Assembly: GCF_037975245.1 (NCBI RefSeq)
Contig: NC_092571.1
Location: 20,360,917-20,424,916 of the forward strand
Length of the DNA: 64,000 nt
Source of the DNA: Apostichopus japonicus
Taxonomy: Eukaryota; Echinodermata; Holothuroidea; Aspidochirotida; Stichopodidae
Direction: 5' to 3'
This document shows positions 49,022-61,355 of the stretch, in pieces. Positions within the stretch are counted from its first letter, which is position 1. The number at the start of each line of letters is the position of its first letter. A program made the position numbers and the translations under genes. The notes beneath the pieces were generated by a model. The model saw only the letters and a program-made list of their open reading frames with translations, was not told the DNA's origin and searched no databases.

Positions 49022-49370
49022 GTAGGTTTCAAAGGATTCTTCTCTTTTGTGTGTATGTGTTGGGGATGGGAGAACAAATTTTGGTATTTTGCTATCTCTA
49101 GTTGCCCAGATATGGCACTCTGTTGAGAACAGGGTTGATATTTCAATTTTGTATTTTTGGGAATTTTTGTGAAATTTTTGTGAAATTTTTGGGAATTTTT
49201 GGGAATTTTTGGGAAATTTTTGGGAATTTTGGGAATTTTTTTGTGAATTATTTCTGGGAAATTTTCCCAGCTACGCCCATGACCTGTTACATCCATTTGT
49301 CCTCCTATGCGAAAAGAGGTAAATGTCAATCTTAAACTCAATATTATTATTTTACCTTTTCCCTACACAG
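49022..49370 (+). other. Ski intron 2 with GGGAATTTTT repeats
   Basis: The donor is GTAGGT and the acceptor ccctacacag. From about 49141 to 49266 the intron is a string of imperfect 10-11-bp units, gggaattttt and gtgaaattttt, ending in gggaaattttccc. It is a short minisatellite whose unit resembles NF-kappaB half-sites. I see no evidence that this is functional. Confidence 0.85.
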
Positions 49371-49454
49371 CCACGGTATTTCAACTTTCTTAAGGATGGG
49401 ACCCCCTGTGCTAGTTAATCCGGAAAGAGTCATCCCACACAATGCAGCTTCAGA
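49371..49454 (+). CDS. Ski: Ski exon 3 (84 bp linker exon)
   Basis: It completes codon 393 (Gly) and encodes residues 394-420, HGISTFLRMGPPVLVNPERV and IPHNAAS, plus two bases of codon 421. The splice sites are ctacacag and GTAAGT. Its position between the two conserved linker motifs matches the layout of vertebrate SKI, but this peptide itself is poorly conserved. The call therefore rests on phase and splice sites. Confidence 0.85.
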
Positions 49455-51593
49455 GTAAGTTAACATTATGGAATGCCAAAAGGACAATTTTATTTGAAGA
49501 TGTTGTGAAAGATATATGTGTATATCTTCTAAGATTAGTCCACAAGATGTAATCTGATCTTGGGATTGATGTTTGATCACAAATTGCCCCTTGATATCAT
49601 AATATATATGAACACATTGAACTCAGCTAATTCTTTCAATTTCAAAAACTACATTTGCAATTTTTGCATACCATGTCAGATTTAGGTTTTTCCATCTAGA
49701 AAACTTACCTTCTGAGTTCTCACCCTCTCCTTCCCCTCTTTCTCCCCCCCCCACACATTCCATCTCCCCCCCCATTTGTTAACCCCCTCCCTCTTCTCTG
49801 TGACAAGAGTCTGATTATTCTGCCATTGTACACTCAACCTCAGTATACTTACTGATGGTCTCTGGTATGCTAGTAAACTCTTGTCCTGCTTTAGTAAACA
49901 ATCTAGGCTGATGATGTGTCATAACACATTAAAGCCAGTTGGATGCTACTTTATTGTCCTACTTAACATAACCCTGTCCCACTTTATAATGTCAGAGTCA
50001 ACAAATGGTTAAGTGATGTGCACAATGTCGTTACCCCCCAAATCTTGCGAGGTTATGCCTTCCTTTCTCAAAAAAACGTGCGAATCACTCTCGCACTTAA
50101 TTAGTGATGGAGTTTTGTCTTGACATTAATGCTACCGACAAATAACAATATTGTTTGTGAGTAGGTTGGTATGTGTGTGTGTGTGTTGGTTGTGTGTAAC
50201 AAAAGATTTCACATCAATACACAAACATTTACAGCAGCTGCTGCTTTAAGTTTGATAAATTATCAGGACATCTGCTTGTAAGCTGAAAAGGTTGCTGTGC
50301 CACAATTTGGTGCCTGCGAAAAGTCATTAAAACGAACAGTCGAACTTGTTTATTGGAAGCCTGCATGACATTCCTCCATTGGAGAGAGAGAGGGAGATGT
50401 TGCTTGCTCTATAATTATTTGAGCGGGAGGATGTTGACATCTTTACTGGCAGTTTATGCGATGGGCTCACTGCCAATCAACGGGGGTTGGGGTGTGGGTT
50501 CCGAGAAATTGAAATTTTGAAATCTTTTTTGCTGGTACTTGCCTATGCCCAGGAGCTTATGAATTGACAAATCTTGCATGGCAAAATATATTGCTGGCTG
50601 TTGTATACCACTTTTCCATTCCTCCCCCCTCCCCTCCCCCACCCTCTGAGAACAAGTAATAACTTTTGAGCAAGTAGAAAGCTGCTTAAAGAGACAAATT
50701 CTGAAGAATCTATAAATGCCAAGTGAGTCTGCAGCAATGTGGTCAGTCATATATTACAGTTTCCAATTTGTACTTGATAAAGCATTGTACTGTGTACTAC
50801 TGTATATGATATTTGTCAATATTAAAAACTGCCTGGATAACTTGCTGGTTGGATTTCATAGGCTGAACTACAGTAAAGTACACAAGTTCATATCCATATG
50901 TGACTATTTGTTAAAGAAAAAAAAGAGCGATAGCTCACCCTATTAAAAGGTTACTCTGGTATGTTGCGCTGGTAGTACAGCAGCACAGTTCAGCGTTATG
51001 ATGGATATGTTGCGACTGAGAAATCTAGTGGCGATGATCAATTATTTATTGCATACTGTATATTCCAGTTTGCCCTGCATTTGTTGATAAATTTTACTAC
51101 TGATAAACTCTTCCAGCAAAGAACCAGTGTCATGGCTGACAAATAAAAGAGCAGATGAACTCTACATAGCAAGTACTTTCTCACACTTGAAGGTACATCT
51201 GTCATTAATATCCACGTTTTCTGTTTTCTGAAATGGACAATAAAGTTTCTATCTATCTATGTCCAAAAGCGTAGGACTTTTTTCGTAGAATATAATAATT
51301 AGGAAATTGATAATAAAATCTATGAACTGTAATATTAAAACTGAAACACTCATCCCCTTTGTCTCTTTTGCCTTCCTCCCCTCTCTCCTAGTTCTCACCT
51401 TCCTATCCCATTCGCTTCCATCCACATCACCCCCTCCCCCTCCATCCTCTCACTGTTAGATATACTACAAAACTTAACAACAACAAAAAACTTGTGAACA
51501 GTATAAAGGTCAAAATGTTTTGTTGCCAAATCATCTCATATTTTTCTCATATTTGATTTATATTTTCTTTACTCTCTCTGATCATTACAACAG
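49455..51593 (+). other. Ski intron 3
   Basis: The donor is GTAAGT and the acceptor tcattacaacag. It contains a GT microsatellite at 50172-50187 and several C-rich tracts (49735-49795, 50625-50645, 51365-51460). No gene was seen. Confidence 0.88.
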
Positions 51594-51688
51594 CTATGAC
51601 AGTCAGTTTGCTCCTAATGTTGCCCTGGCTCCACACAAAGCTGCCAAGAAAGAATCCTCGTCCATCAAGGGAGAAAAAATGATATCAG
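51594..51688 (+). CDS. Ski: Ski exon 4 with APNVALAP motif
   Basis: It completes codon 421 (Asp) and encodes YDSQFAPNVALAPHKAAKKE and following residues to Ser452, plus one base of codon 453. APNVALAP (427-434) is identical to the motif in vertebrate SKI. A basic, Ser-rich stretch (KAAKKESSSIKGEK) follows. The donor is GTAAAT. Confidence 0.93.
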
Positions 51689-53765
51689 GTAAATTGGCCT
51701 TCATCAAATCTAAAGTAACACTTTCATTTGTTTGTAGCTCTTCTGTAGACATCAGACATGTGGTTAGTTGGTACTCATATTTTATCATGGTTGTCTTCAG
51801 GTACTCATACTTATCTTCATCAGTCTTGTACTCGTACTGGTACTCTGGACGGTTTGGCATCAAGTATTGATACTAGTGCAAGATAAGGTACTGGTACTCC
51901 ACCTGCCATTAGAGCCTTGTACTCATGTACTCACCACTAACAACGGGAATTCTAATAGTACTCATACTTCGTAACAACGGGAATTCTAATTGTACTCATA
52001 CTTCGTAACAAGGGGAACTCTACTTGTGCTCATACTGTTACTCTGGTAGCCATCCATAGCATCTAAAATGATGTCACTGATGGCCTGAGTTTTGGTTTAG
52101 TCTTTCCTGTTCCAAACCCTTTGATAGCAAATTCCAAAAAGTGTTGAATTATATTGCGGAAGATCACAGATTTTGACATAATATTGAAACGAGAAGTGAA
52201 CTGATTTCATTTCTCTCCTATCAGCAAACACTCTACATACTTGGAGTAGTAAGCAATCAATTTGCTCTCAGTAACAAAATCTTTCCTTTTCAGTGGGATT
52301 CCCATAAATAAACAGGATTTATATTCTGATACTTTGTATAGCAGGACTGATCTCTTCATTCTCATGAGAATTTCAAATTGGCAGTCATACAACCCCCCCT
52401 CCCCCTCCCCCATGATCTTCCAGCATGATCTTCCTTATACTGAAGTGAATCGTATCTGAAATGTCGGAACAGTTGCCCCCATTGTCTTCCACTCTATGGC
52501 TAGTAGGGTCCCTCATGGGATCACGGCTGGACTAAATCAAGACACCTTAGTTATCCTGTCAGATGTTATCCAAATAGTACAAAACACCCCAACAAAAAAC
52601 ACTCAGTGAGTTACTTAACCTGTGAGAACCAAGATGGGAATGTGAAACAAATTTATGGATTTAAGATTATCTGTTTGCTCTTATTCAGAGATTCAAGAAT
52701 TAGTAAGACCTAAGATTTGGTTGATATATATTGTAGTTCTAATATGACATAAATGTCCAGCTGGTCACTGTCATGATATATATTGGCTAGAGATATATTG
52801 ACCATTGTGCTCCATTGGAAGCACCTCTCCAATAGCAAGTGTACCAGGCTTTCTGCCCAATCTGATCACTTATCTTGATTTGAGTTTGTTTCGTTTTACC
52901 ATGATCTGCACTTATCTGGCTAGTTTTACTGGTTGATAGTGGTCAAATATAGACCAGAAGGTCATGTATTTCCTCAATGGTCTGCTCTGGCTGTGTGGAA
53001 GGTAGTGGTACCACTTAAAAACTGCCATTTCGTCTGCCTGGCAGTAAGAGTGGACTCTGGTCATAAATGACCAAGGCGTTCAGTCACAGATTGACTGGTA
53101 GGATAAATACTATCAAGGTCTTGTGTAATGCAACCAGTAATTATACATACATCCACGGTCAGTTGTACAAAACAAAAGAAAATCAGTCTCGCCAAGCAGT
53201 GGAGATTTGAATAATAATGGTCAAGAATATTGCAGAGTTGGTTGGAATGATAAAGAATGATATGTCAAGTTAATTCAAATGGAAGTTAAAAGGGATATAT
53301 ACAGAAGCTTGATTTCATTACTAACATTTTTTAAATATGCTACTTCATCTTTCCACAATATTCTGTCTCTTATTAGGAAATGCAATGCTTGAACCCTATG
53401 AAAAAAACTGCAATTAGCTTGTTGATAGCCTAATGCATAAAGAAAGAAGAACATTAGTTATAATCTTAGATTAGCCTAGATTCTGTAAATGTAGTTTCTA
53501 TTGAGCTAGGCTGAAAGTGAGCATTGACTTATGAAACAATTTAAAGCATATCCCATTGTGTACAACATATCTCTCTGACCAACCTCTGTAATCCTTTTCT
53601 TTTGAGTTTGGCAAAGCATCCTAGATTGAACATTCCTATTTGTGGAGAGTGGCAGGGGGGGGGAGGGTTCCTAACATCTTACCTGTCTCTTTACAACTTT
53701 AGATAGTACTTCTCATGTGCTTTTAAGCTAACAAATTGTCAACGTTTGTCTCTTCTTTCCCTCAG
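51689..53765 (+). other. Ski intron 4 with 34-bp tandem repeat
   Basis: The donor is GTAAAT and the acceptor tctttccctcag. From 51750 to 52040 there are many tactcatac-like units, and a clear 34-bp repeat (aacaacgggaattctaat, then tactcatacttcgt) starts at about 51941, 51975 and 52009. A G-rich run lies near 53656. No gene was seen. Confidence 0.85.
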
Positions 53766-53968
53766 ATTGTGCAGAGATGTCTCCAAGGCACCTTGACGTG
53801 GAGAGTAGTTTGGAGAGAGAGATTGAGTTGGTCAAGGCCCTCTTGGAGAGTGATGCGCTGGATACCCAAGATGGCAGGGAGCGGCTGTTGCAAGAGCTAG
53901 CAAGGATTAGAGTCCATCAAGAGGAGAGGTTGCAAAATGCTGTACAGTCCAAAAAAAGCTTGCAACAG
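53766..53968 (+). CDS. Ski: Ski exon 5: start of C-terminal coiled coil
   Basis: It completes codon 453 (Asp) and encodes residues 454-520. The part LEREIELVKALLESDALDTQ, then DGRERLLQELARIRVHQEER, aligns with the coiled-coil start of human SKI ([20 protein letters not shown]). It has heptad-type Leu/Ile/Val spacing and many charged residues. In Ski and SnoN this segment mediates homo- and heterodimerisation. It ends SLQQ at CAACAG before GTAAGA, phase 0. Confidence 0.94.
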
Positions 53969-54526
53969 GTAAGATTCTGAATGCCAAGTCCCAACCCACC
54001 CACCCACCCATCCATCCCCTTCCATTTGATTGCACCAAGTAGCACACTTTTATCTTTTATCAAGCATGATAGGTAGAACTCCAGCATAACATATAGAACC
54101 ACTATATCACAGAAGTAAGCCAAATCTGACCTCAGCCAGTTAAGTTGCACCTAAGGTCATTTCAAGACTGCTGTAGTTTTCATACTTGTAATTTGATATG
54201 ATCATTTCCATGTAATGCTGCTGTTACCTGCATCTCAAATTTCTCCCTCCCTCACCCAAGCCCTCCCCACCGTCACTCACCCTGTGTTAATCACGGTAAA
54301 CCAAATAATAACTGAGAGGCCAATAATGGCAACAGCAAAAAATCTGTCTGACTTCTAAAATCCTTGGCCACTTGTTCTGTGAAACTTTTTGTTACATACA
54401 CCCATAGTACATACTACAAGCCTGTCATAATCAACCTTCATTCACAGAGTTCATCACTTCTCGTGATTCAATTCTTCTAAAACACTTACCTTTGCTATAA
54501 CTTTTCTGACTTTGTTACTTTGACAG
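53969..54526 (+). other. Ski intron 5 (558 bp)
   Basis: The donor is GTAAGA and the acceptor actttgacag. A CCCA-rich tract lies at 53996-54020. There is nothing else to report. Confidence 0.88.
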
Positions 54527-54940
54527 GAGATGGAGATTCTGAGAGCTTCTGATAGGCAGAGATTGCTGGAGGCGGAGGAAACCAAACGGCAATTCCATCA
54601 TCAGCTGGAATGCATGCAACTGGACTACGAGAGAAGACTACACCAGGTCGGTGAGGAGAAGGAGAGAATGGAGCTGGAACTGAGGAGGATACAGCAGAAT
54701 TCCGGCAAAGTCTACGAGCTGAGTCAGGATAACGCACAGCTGTCCTCGGAGAACGGCATCCTGCGCAAGAGGTTGGAGATCGAGAGGAAACGGAACTGGA
54801 AAGAGAGTCACAGCAGCAAGGAGGGGTCTCCGAATCCATCCCATTGTGAAGAGAGGCAGTCACCTGCCTCCAAAGAGCACTCCTCGTCGAGAGGTTCCAC
54901 GCCACAGAGGAAGAGCCCGCCAATCAGTCCCACGAAATGA
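54527..54940 (+). CDS. Ski: Ski exon 6: coiled coil and C-terminus
   Basis: It encodes residues 521-657. EMEILRASDRQRLLEAEETK continues the coiled coil and matches vertebrate Ski ([20 protein letters not shown]). Coiled-coil character persists to about residue 600 (LEIERKRNWKE). A short Ser/Pro/Lys tail follows, with RGSTPQRKSPPISPTK before the TGA at 54938-54940. The tail's SP/TP sites could be phosphorylated; this is inference. A minus-strand open frame over the same bases is only a shadow. Confidence 0.94.
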   Translation, partial: EMEILRASDRQRLLEAEETKRQFHHQLECMQLDYERRLHQVGEEKERMELELRRIQQNSGKVYELSQDNAQLSSENGILRKRLEIERKRNWKESHSSKEGSPNPSHCEERQSPASKEHSSSRGSTPQRKSPPISPTK

Positions 54941-55435
54941 AGTAAGGGTGTAGCAGACCTGTACGGATGATACGCCTCCTGTCTCGACATCTCACTGCCA
55001 ACTTCCCCCTCCCCTTCACCACCACCCCACCACCCCTTCAATGTTGAAGAACAATCAAGGTGGTAGTGACAATGTCGGTTCGACGTCCTTCGTCTTCATG
55101 TTGGACAGTAGTGTGTAAGCATTTGTTCGCAAAGTTAATGTGGTGTGTCTTAAAGTATCGATGTATTATTAAGTAAAATTTTGTGTCATGTTTTTGGCAT
55201 ATTTTCCATCGCCTTCAGCATCTTTGTGATTGAAACGTGGAAATACTTAAAGAGTGTGAAAGCACTTTATATATATAAAATCTACCATAATAATTTCCAT
55301 GAACTTAACTGCCTCTTGGTTACTGTACTTCAGTGTCATTTATAGATGCATAAATCGTTCACAGCAACAAAAGAAGAAGAACTGCAAACATAATGTCCCT
55401 GCTTAGTTTTAAAATAAAGTGTTCGGTGGGATTCG
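54941..55435 (+). other. Probable proximal 3' UTR of Ski with AATAAA
   Basis: This is AT-rich non-coding sequence after the stop codon. The first canonical AATAAA is at 55413-55418. Further candidates occur downstream, for example at 57333. The true cleavage site cannot be decided from the sequence. Confidence 0.5.
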
Positions 55436-56505
55436 AAGTTAAGGCCTTCATAATAATCTCTATCTGGAAAATGGTAAACAATTAATAAAAAATCACTTGT
55501 ATGACACCCTAAATTATGACACCCTAAATTTTTCTAGAGTATGACATCCTAATTTTGTCTTTTTCCTTTGGTCAGTTGAATTACCTTTCCTGTCATTCTT
55601 GTTCAGGTATATACAGTCAGATGTACAGAATATTATTATTTTTCTTTTCTCCTTGCTTGTACAAAATAAAAAACTGCCATGATAAAATTACCAAGTCGAT
55701 CAATGTTCCTATGGAACAAAAAAAGCTTTGCACAAATCATGCAATGCGTCTGTTTGTCGTCGTAAAAGCATCGGGAGGAGGGTTCTTCCTGTCCAAGAAT
55801 ATACAGATATTTCTGTAATTTCTTGTATTTTCCTTGATTTATGCTGCATTATTTTGTTTATAGATTCTTTTTTCTTTTTTTTTTCTTTCCTTTCATTTCC
55901 TTTTAGTCAAAATGCTAGTTTTAGAAATATTTGCATTTGTACATTCAGAAAAAAGAAATCTACAGGTTCGGATTCTATCTTTTCTTTTTTTTTCGTTATC
56001 ATCTAATGTTCCTCTTTGTATATTCCTTGAAAACAAGGGAAAAGTGTTTGACACAAAAATGTAAAGTCCTTACTTCAAAATGTTTAACCATTATTAGATG
56101 CTTTACAAAAAAAAAAATTCTTTGGAGTATTCTGTGTGCATATGTATGACAAACCTGAAGGATGTCAAGCTTGCAGATGAAATCCTGCAGGACTTGTCTA
56201 TCACAAAAAAAAAACAAAAAAAAAACACTGGACTTTGAATCTATCCAGGTTGCTAAGCAACCAGTAGTTGCTTCTTTTTTCTTTTTTTTGTAATGGAATT
56301 AAGTGGATGTTGAATTTTTTAAGCGATGGGTTTTTGCCAGATTGTATCGGCTTTGCTTCAATGACGGGTATTGTACAAATCTTAACCATGTTTTCCATAA
56401 ACAGTAAGCAAAACAACAAGTCCTTTTTTAATCAAACTTTAATGTTTTTAAGTGTATTGTCTTTTCATTTAATTTCATTTCTAGATTTTTTTCTTGGCAC
56501 ATAAA
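55436..56505. other. 3' flank or distal 3' UTR, no gene
   Basis: T-rich and A-rich sequence with short F-rich ORFs that are compositional. No protein family was recognised. Confidence 0.5.
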
Positions 56506-56622
56506 CATATATATATATATATATATATATATGGTTATATATATATATAACCATATATATATAATCATATATATATAATCATATATATATATATACTGTA
56601 TATATATACTGTATATATATTT
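56506..56622. repeat. AT-rich palindromic microsatellite
   Basis: (AT)n runs are interrupted by ggttatatatatatataacc and by tatatactgtatata units, making several self-complementary segments. The tract can form cruciforms and is a likely polymorphic site. Confidence 0.9.
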
Positions 56623-59600
56623 AGAGCCTATTTTGTTCCATCTCACACAGTAATTGTGAACCATCCATTGTAACAATCATTTTAAGTAACCAGAAGGGAA
56701 TACATGCTGTAGGACAGACGGTTCACTGATTCAATAAGGATTAGTTAGTTTCAATGTCACCAGTATGGACCCAAAATATGCTAGAAAGTCCAAATATTGG
56801 TCACTGATGTTCCAAAACTGGAACCAGAATTTTAATACCCCCCCCCCCCAACCAAAACAAAATTAAAAAAATCATCATGGAAACATTGAATTGTCTGACT
56901 TTAAACAGTTTGCCTGGAAATTAAGTGGAGAATCAGAACCATCCTCTAAAGTAGTTTTCAAAACTACCGGCATTTCTTATCATGCTTAAATTTGCGGACA
57001 GTACTGATTCCTCCTATCGTCTGACATTTTGATGTGAAATAAACTGAGGATGTACTGGTAATGTGAACTGTTAGGTTAAAGCAAACACCATGGTATCATT
57101 CATGTTTGGATGATTTTGCTGCACACACTATTTATGTAAATTATGCTTGGTTTAATTGCCTGAAATTTGTAACTCACCACGATTATAATCAATCTCTTTT
57201 TTCTCCTTATGAGAAACCTCACCAGATCAGATCAGAGAGCATTTTTTTTTAGTAATGTCCAATCTGTTGTTCATGACAGAGAGTATAGGGTTGTTGAATT
57301 ATCATAAATGTGTGTGATGTTGACTTATTATGAATAAAGTATTAATGGAGGAGTAAAGATGATAATTACCTCTTAATCGGGGCATTTCAGTCTGGTAACT
57401 TCATCAATGGTGGTGGTCATCTCTTGATTTCTTTACTAGAGAGAGGTTTTATGGGTAGTAGATCACAAGCCACCTTCTATAGATGGACTCCTGACTCATG
57501 ACTGGCCACTTGACCAGTCGTCACGAACCAGTGTATGTCTTAACCCGACAGTGGTGTGTGACCTGTGTGTGAACTTCCCCACATCATACTCCTTTCATAT
57601 TTGATGATTGGATGATTACCATACTACCCCCAGCTAGCTCATACTGTCTTAGCAACAGCATTATTGGAGGGAATTTGCATATATGCTAATATCTTCATGC
57701 TAAGAAGATATAGCTTGATGCAGTTAAAAATGGATTGTTTGAAATGTTAATAATAATAATAATATAAAGAATTTATTTCTTCAAAAGATCTTCGGTCACC
57801 TTTGCTAGGGATGCTGATTGGTCCTAGAATGATATGCTTTAACTTGGAGTTTTCTCACACACAGCATTATTAATTACTGGTGCCAGAATATGTCTGTCAG
57901 TCAGTCACATGGGATATACCCTTAAGATCCTCATGTTATTACTGTTATTATTGATTTTTTTTTAATTACACCGACCATGATTTTTAATGAGCCTTTCCTC
58001 TGCATTTATTAAACAGAAAACAACAGTAAATTAATTTCATTATTACAAAGCATCATCGCATTTTATCTTCGGAGTCGTTCTTTTCAGGTTGATTGTTGCC
58101 ACCTCTATTTTTATACTGTGGATAAAACATTGTTTTGTGTGTATTTCAAAAGGTTCGTTTAAGGTGCCAAAAATATTGCTCAGGTATTTAAATTCCCTTT
58201 ATGTTTGATATTTTACAAGAAAAAAAAGAAAAAGAAAACAGAATGAAAAACATTTAGCAAACTTTTCCCATCCTTCTCTTAATATATTGTCCATCTATAT
58301 CTCAGTGAGAGACATGTTCAAATTTGATGGGGGGGGGGGTTTAAAAGTGAATGAAACCTTCTTGACTGTCAAAATATTTTTTGCTACCACTGATGGGTTG
58401 TGATATAGCATGGAATGTTTTAAAACAAAGATAATGATCATCAGTGTGTTAATTACTTAAAGCAAAAAACAACAAATCAGTTCTGAGCTGCAGTACATTA
58501 GCTTAAAGGACCATGTGGCTGCTGTGATTAGGTTGGTATTTATATGACCTTTGACCTCCAGGAAGTTGAATAATATCCTGTGTGGCATGTAAGGTTTTTT
58601 TTTTGGTAAAACAACAAAATCAAGACTTGTCACATTGTTCTAGTTTTGAATTTTGTATGTCTTGTTATTACATGAATTGCTTAACACATTAACCCCATTT
58701 AGCCAACTGCAGCCTAAGGCTTGAAACATGTTAGCGTTTTAAGTAAATTGGACTCTGTGGCGATGGTGTTGGCAAATGTGATGCACTTGTAAAAACAGAG
58801 CAATCTATTGACCATCAGCCCACACACTCTGTGTGATGATTGGAAAAGTCTTAGTTGCTATTTCCAAGGAACTTCAAGGGACTTTCTTGTCATCTGTCAC
58901 ACATAAAACAGCTCTGTAGTAGTACTGGAAGCAAAAGTAATTGCTACAAAACAAAAATGGAAAATTCACTGCCTATTTCGGTCTCGTTGTGGTTTCGGTG
59001 TATAAATTATTGTATGACTTTAACTATTGTATGAAATTATTGTATGAAGTTTTTGGTTTCTTTTTTTTTTCTCTTTTTATGTCAAAGAGAACAACAGAAG
59101 AAAGATGCTGTACATTGACGCTGTAAGATAAACGACATAGCTACTAGTTACCACCGTTAATTCTTAATTAGTTAATTAATTTCTTCATAGTTTTTAATAA
59201 CTCAGGGTAAGTTTAAACATAACAAGAAAAGAATGTTACATTTAGTATTGAAACTTAATCAGTATTGTGCCTGTGGAAACGTTAATCACTTTAATGACAG
59301 ATGCAATGTCTCAGTGGTATATTTGTAAGTGTGTACGTACGTACGTGTGTGTGTTTTATTTTGAGGGATTAAGGAAGGCATAAAGATGTTCCTTGCTTTC
59401 TCTATTCATTCAATCCTAACGGGCCTACGAGGTGGAACAAAAAAGAGTCGCTCTTGTCCAATTGTCCATTACAAAGACGTAGAACTTCTATTGCTAATGA
59501 ATCACTTTTGGATGCTTGGTTGCTTGAAGAATTAATATGCTGGTGATGTATGGAAAAGAACAATATCTCCTTTCTCCCCCATACCTCCCCACTCCTCCAA

Positions 59601-61040
59601 CTCTCAGTCAAACAAAGAAAAGTGGAGGTTGTCTGATCTCGTTTGGTGTCCTAAACTTGATGTATGAGGAGGACACTTGAAGCCTTTTTTCTTCCATCTC
59701 TGTGGATTTCGATTCAAAATGGTTAAAAAAAGAAGGATTGTCCTAGGTGTAACCGTGGTGTCGTGTAAAATGTTTAATTTGCCAAAATATAAAACAGAAA
59801 ATGACAAAAATACAATCATGTTAAAGTAGTAAAAAATAAAACATAGAAAATGACTGAATTTTTTAGCTCTTTTTCTTTCCATTGTGCGATAATCAATCTA
59901 TCAGGACTTTTAAATTGCTGTTGACGACCAAAAGGGGTTCCAGGAGTTTCAAGTGATTTTTCGATATTACTTTCAGTTCTGTTATAAAGGGGGGTTTACT
60001 TAATCAAAATATTGATACAGTTTAAAACTTGTATGATCAACATTGTATGCAATTGTATCCTCTCTAGGGTATGATAAGGTTTTTTTTTTTTTTTTTTGCA
60101 TAGAATTAAATTGTGGATTCAACTTTTTACATTTTGACTTGGTTTATCGCAACTTTACTGCTGTATGAATTCCATAGTAGTTTCACACTGGATATATATA
60201 TCGAAGAAAGTTTTGATTTAAACGAAGAGTGAAGATTTATCTCAACTTTGAGGATGAGGGATGGGATATGACTTCTAAGTGGATGGATTGATTGACTTGA
60301 TTGATTGATCGCGAAAAAAATCTGGGTGAATTGATTTTATTTTCCTCCAAAAGGAAAGGGATTTTTTATCTTGCAATCTTGCACCCTCTGTCATCCGCAA
60401 TGTTCCGATGATCTTCACTTGGACTAAATAAAGGCTAGTGATTGGTTGTTAGGAATTAGCATATCAGATCTAGACCAATCAGTGCATGTAATGAACATTG
60501 TATATGGGAAACCACAGTAAGAAAATATGCATATTCATGATGATAGTGTAAATGAAAAGACTTATTCATATCCATTTTAAGATGAGTTCTACTTGGTGGA
60601 ATCTCATTTTATTTTAATAGTCGTTAAGTTTCTGTAAGTTGCGAGGGATTTTGTTTTGTCACGTTTTCTTCCTTTTATTTCTTTTTTCTTTTCTTTTTAT
60701 ATTTTGTGTATGTACATCACTAAAACATTTATTGGAATCTCTATTGGCAAGTCTAAAAGGCATGGTATAATTACAAAGAAAAATCCATGGTTAAAACTTT
60801 AAAAACACTGGTCTCTAGTTTATTTTGTGTTTTGTGTTTTCTAGAGAAAAATGAATCGGAAGGACGGTGCTCCGATTTGTATTATCATCATTAACCTGCT
60901 CTTTCTTTCCCCACTCCACCCTGCCCCAGATAGGGTGGTCCTTGTTACCCTTATTAGTGATTGGTAAGTTGGCATGAATAGGTAAAAAAATGAATACCAT
61001 GTCAATAATGTACTACATTAAGTGCATACCTAGTTAGGGG
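56623..61040. other. Intergenic or distal 3' UTR DNA, no gene recognised
   Basis: This contains scattered homopolymers (C run 56838-56849, G run 58329-58339, T run about 60080), an AAT repeat near 57750 and a GTAC/GT tract near 59335-59352. None of the short ORFs resembles a known protein. Several AATAAA motifs could serve as distal polyadenylation signals. Confidence 0.5.
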
Positions 61041-61067
61041 ATGGGAGAGGGCCCCATCAGTGATACC

Positions 61068-61215
61068 CTCCCCTCCCCCAACTCCCTCCCCCAACTCCCT
61101 CCCCCAACTCCCTCCCCCAACTCCCTCCCCCAACTCCCTCCCCCAACTCCCTCCCCCAACTCCCCCAACTCCCTCCCCCAACTCCCTCCCCCAACTCCCT
61201 CCCCCAACTCCCTCC
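61068..61215. repeat. 13-bp CT-rich minisatellite
   Basis: The unit aactccctccccc is repeated about 11 times with one shortened unit (ccaactcccccaactccc). The proline- and serine-rich frames through it are artefacts. Confidence 0.95.
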
Positions 61216-61355
61216 CCTTATCCCAGATATGAGATGATGAAAACCATGAAACTGTCTTACTTGCTGCTAAGTCGATACCATATATGTTTAAAATGAATAG
61301 GAATTTACCAGCATTTAAATCAGGCTGCCAAATAATTCAACGGTTATGGCTATGA

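Larger units (their letters stand above)
19124..54940 (+). other. Ski: Ski/Sno co-repressor gene (whole locus, six coding exons)
   Basis: The gene encodes a Ski/SnoN-type nuclear co-repressor. In this family the protein binds receptor-activated Smads and Smad4, recruits N-CoR/HDAC complexes and damps TGF-beta/activin/BMP target transcription. Six exons with canonical GT-AG introns join with phases 0, 2, 2, 1, 0 into 657 residues. Human SKI has 728 and SKIL 684. Order of parts: R-Smad-binding motif (about 12-36), Dachshund-homology domain (about 118-205), SAND-like Smad4-binding domain (about 225-318), conserved linker motifs SAFRPWSPA (364-372) and APNVALAP (427-434), coiled coil (about 465-600) and a Ser/Pro-rich tail. 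Intron 1 is about 28.7 kb; the others are 349, 2139, 2077 and 558 bp. No frameshift or internal stop was found. The gene looks functional and is probably the single Ski/Sno gene of the species. Confidence 0.95.

Noticed and set aside
54495-54923. 142-codon minus-strand ORF
   Set aside because: It is a shadow of Ski exon 6, whose plus-strand translation continues the conserved coiled coil.
61041-61296. Proline-rich ORFs (PPTPSPNSL repeats)
   Set aside because: They arise from the 13-bp CT-rich minisatellite.
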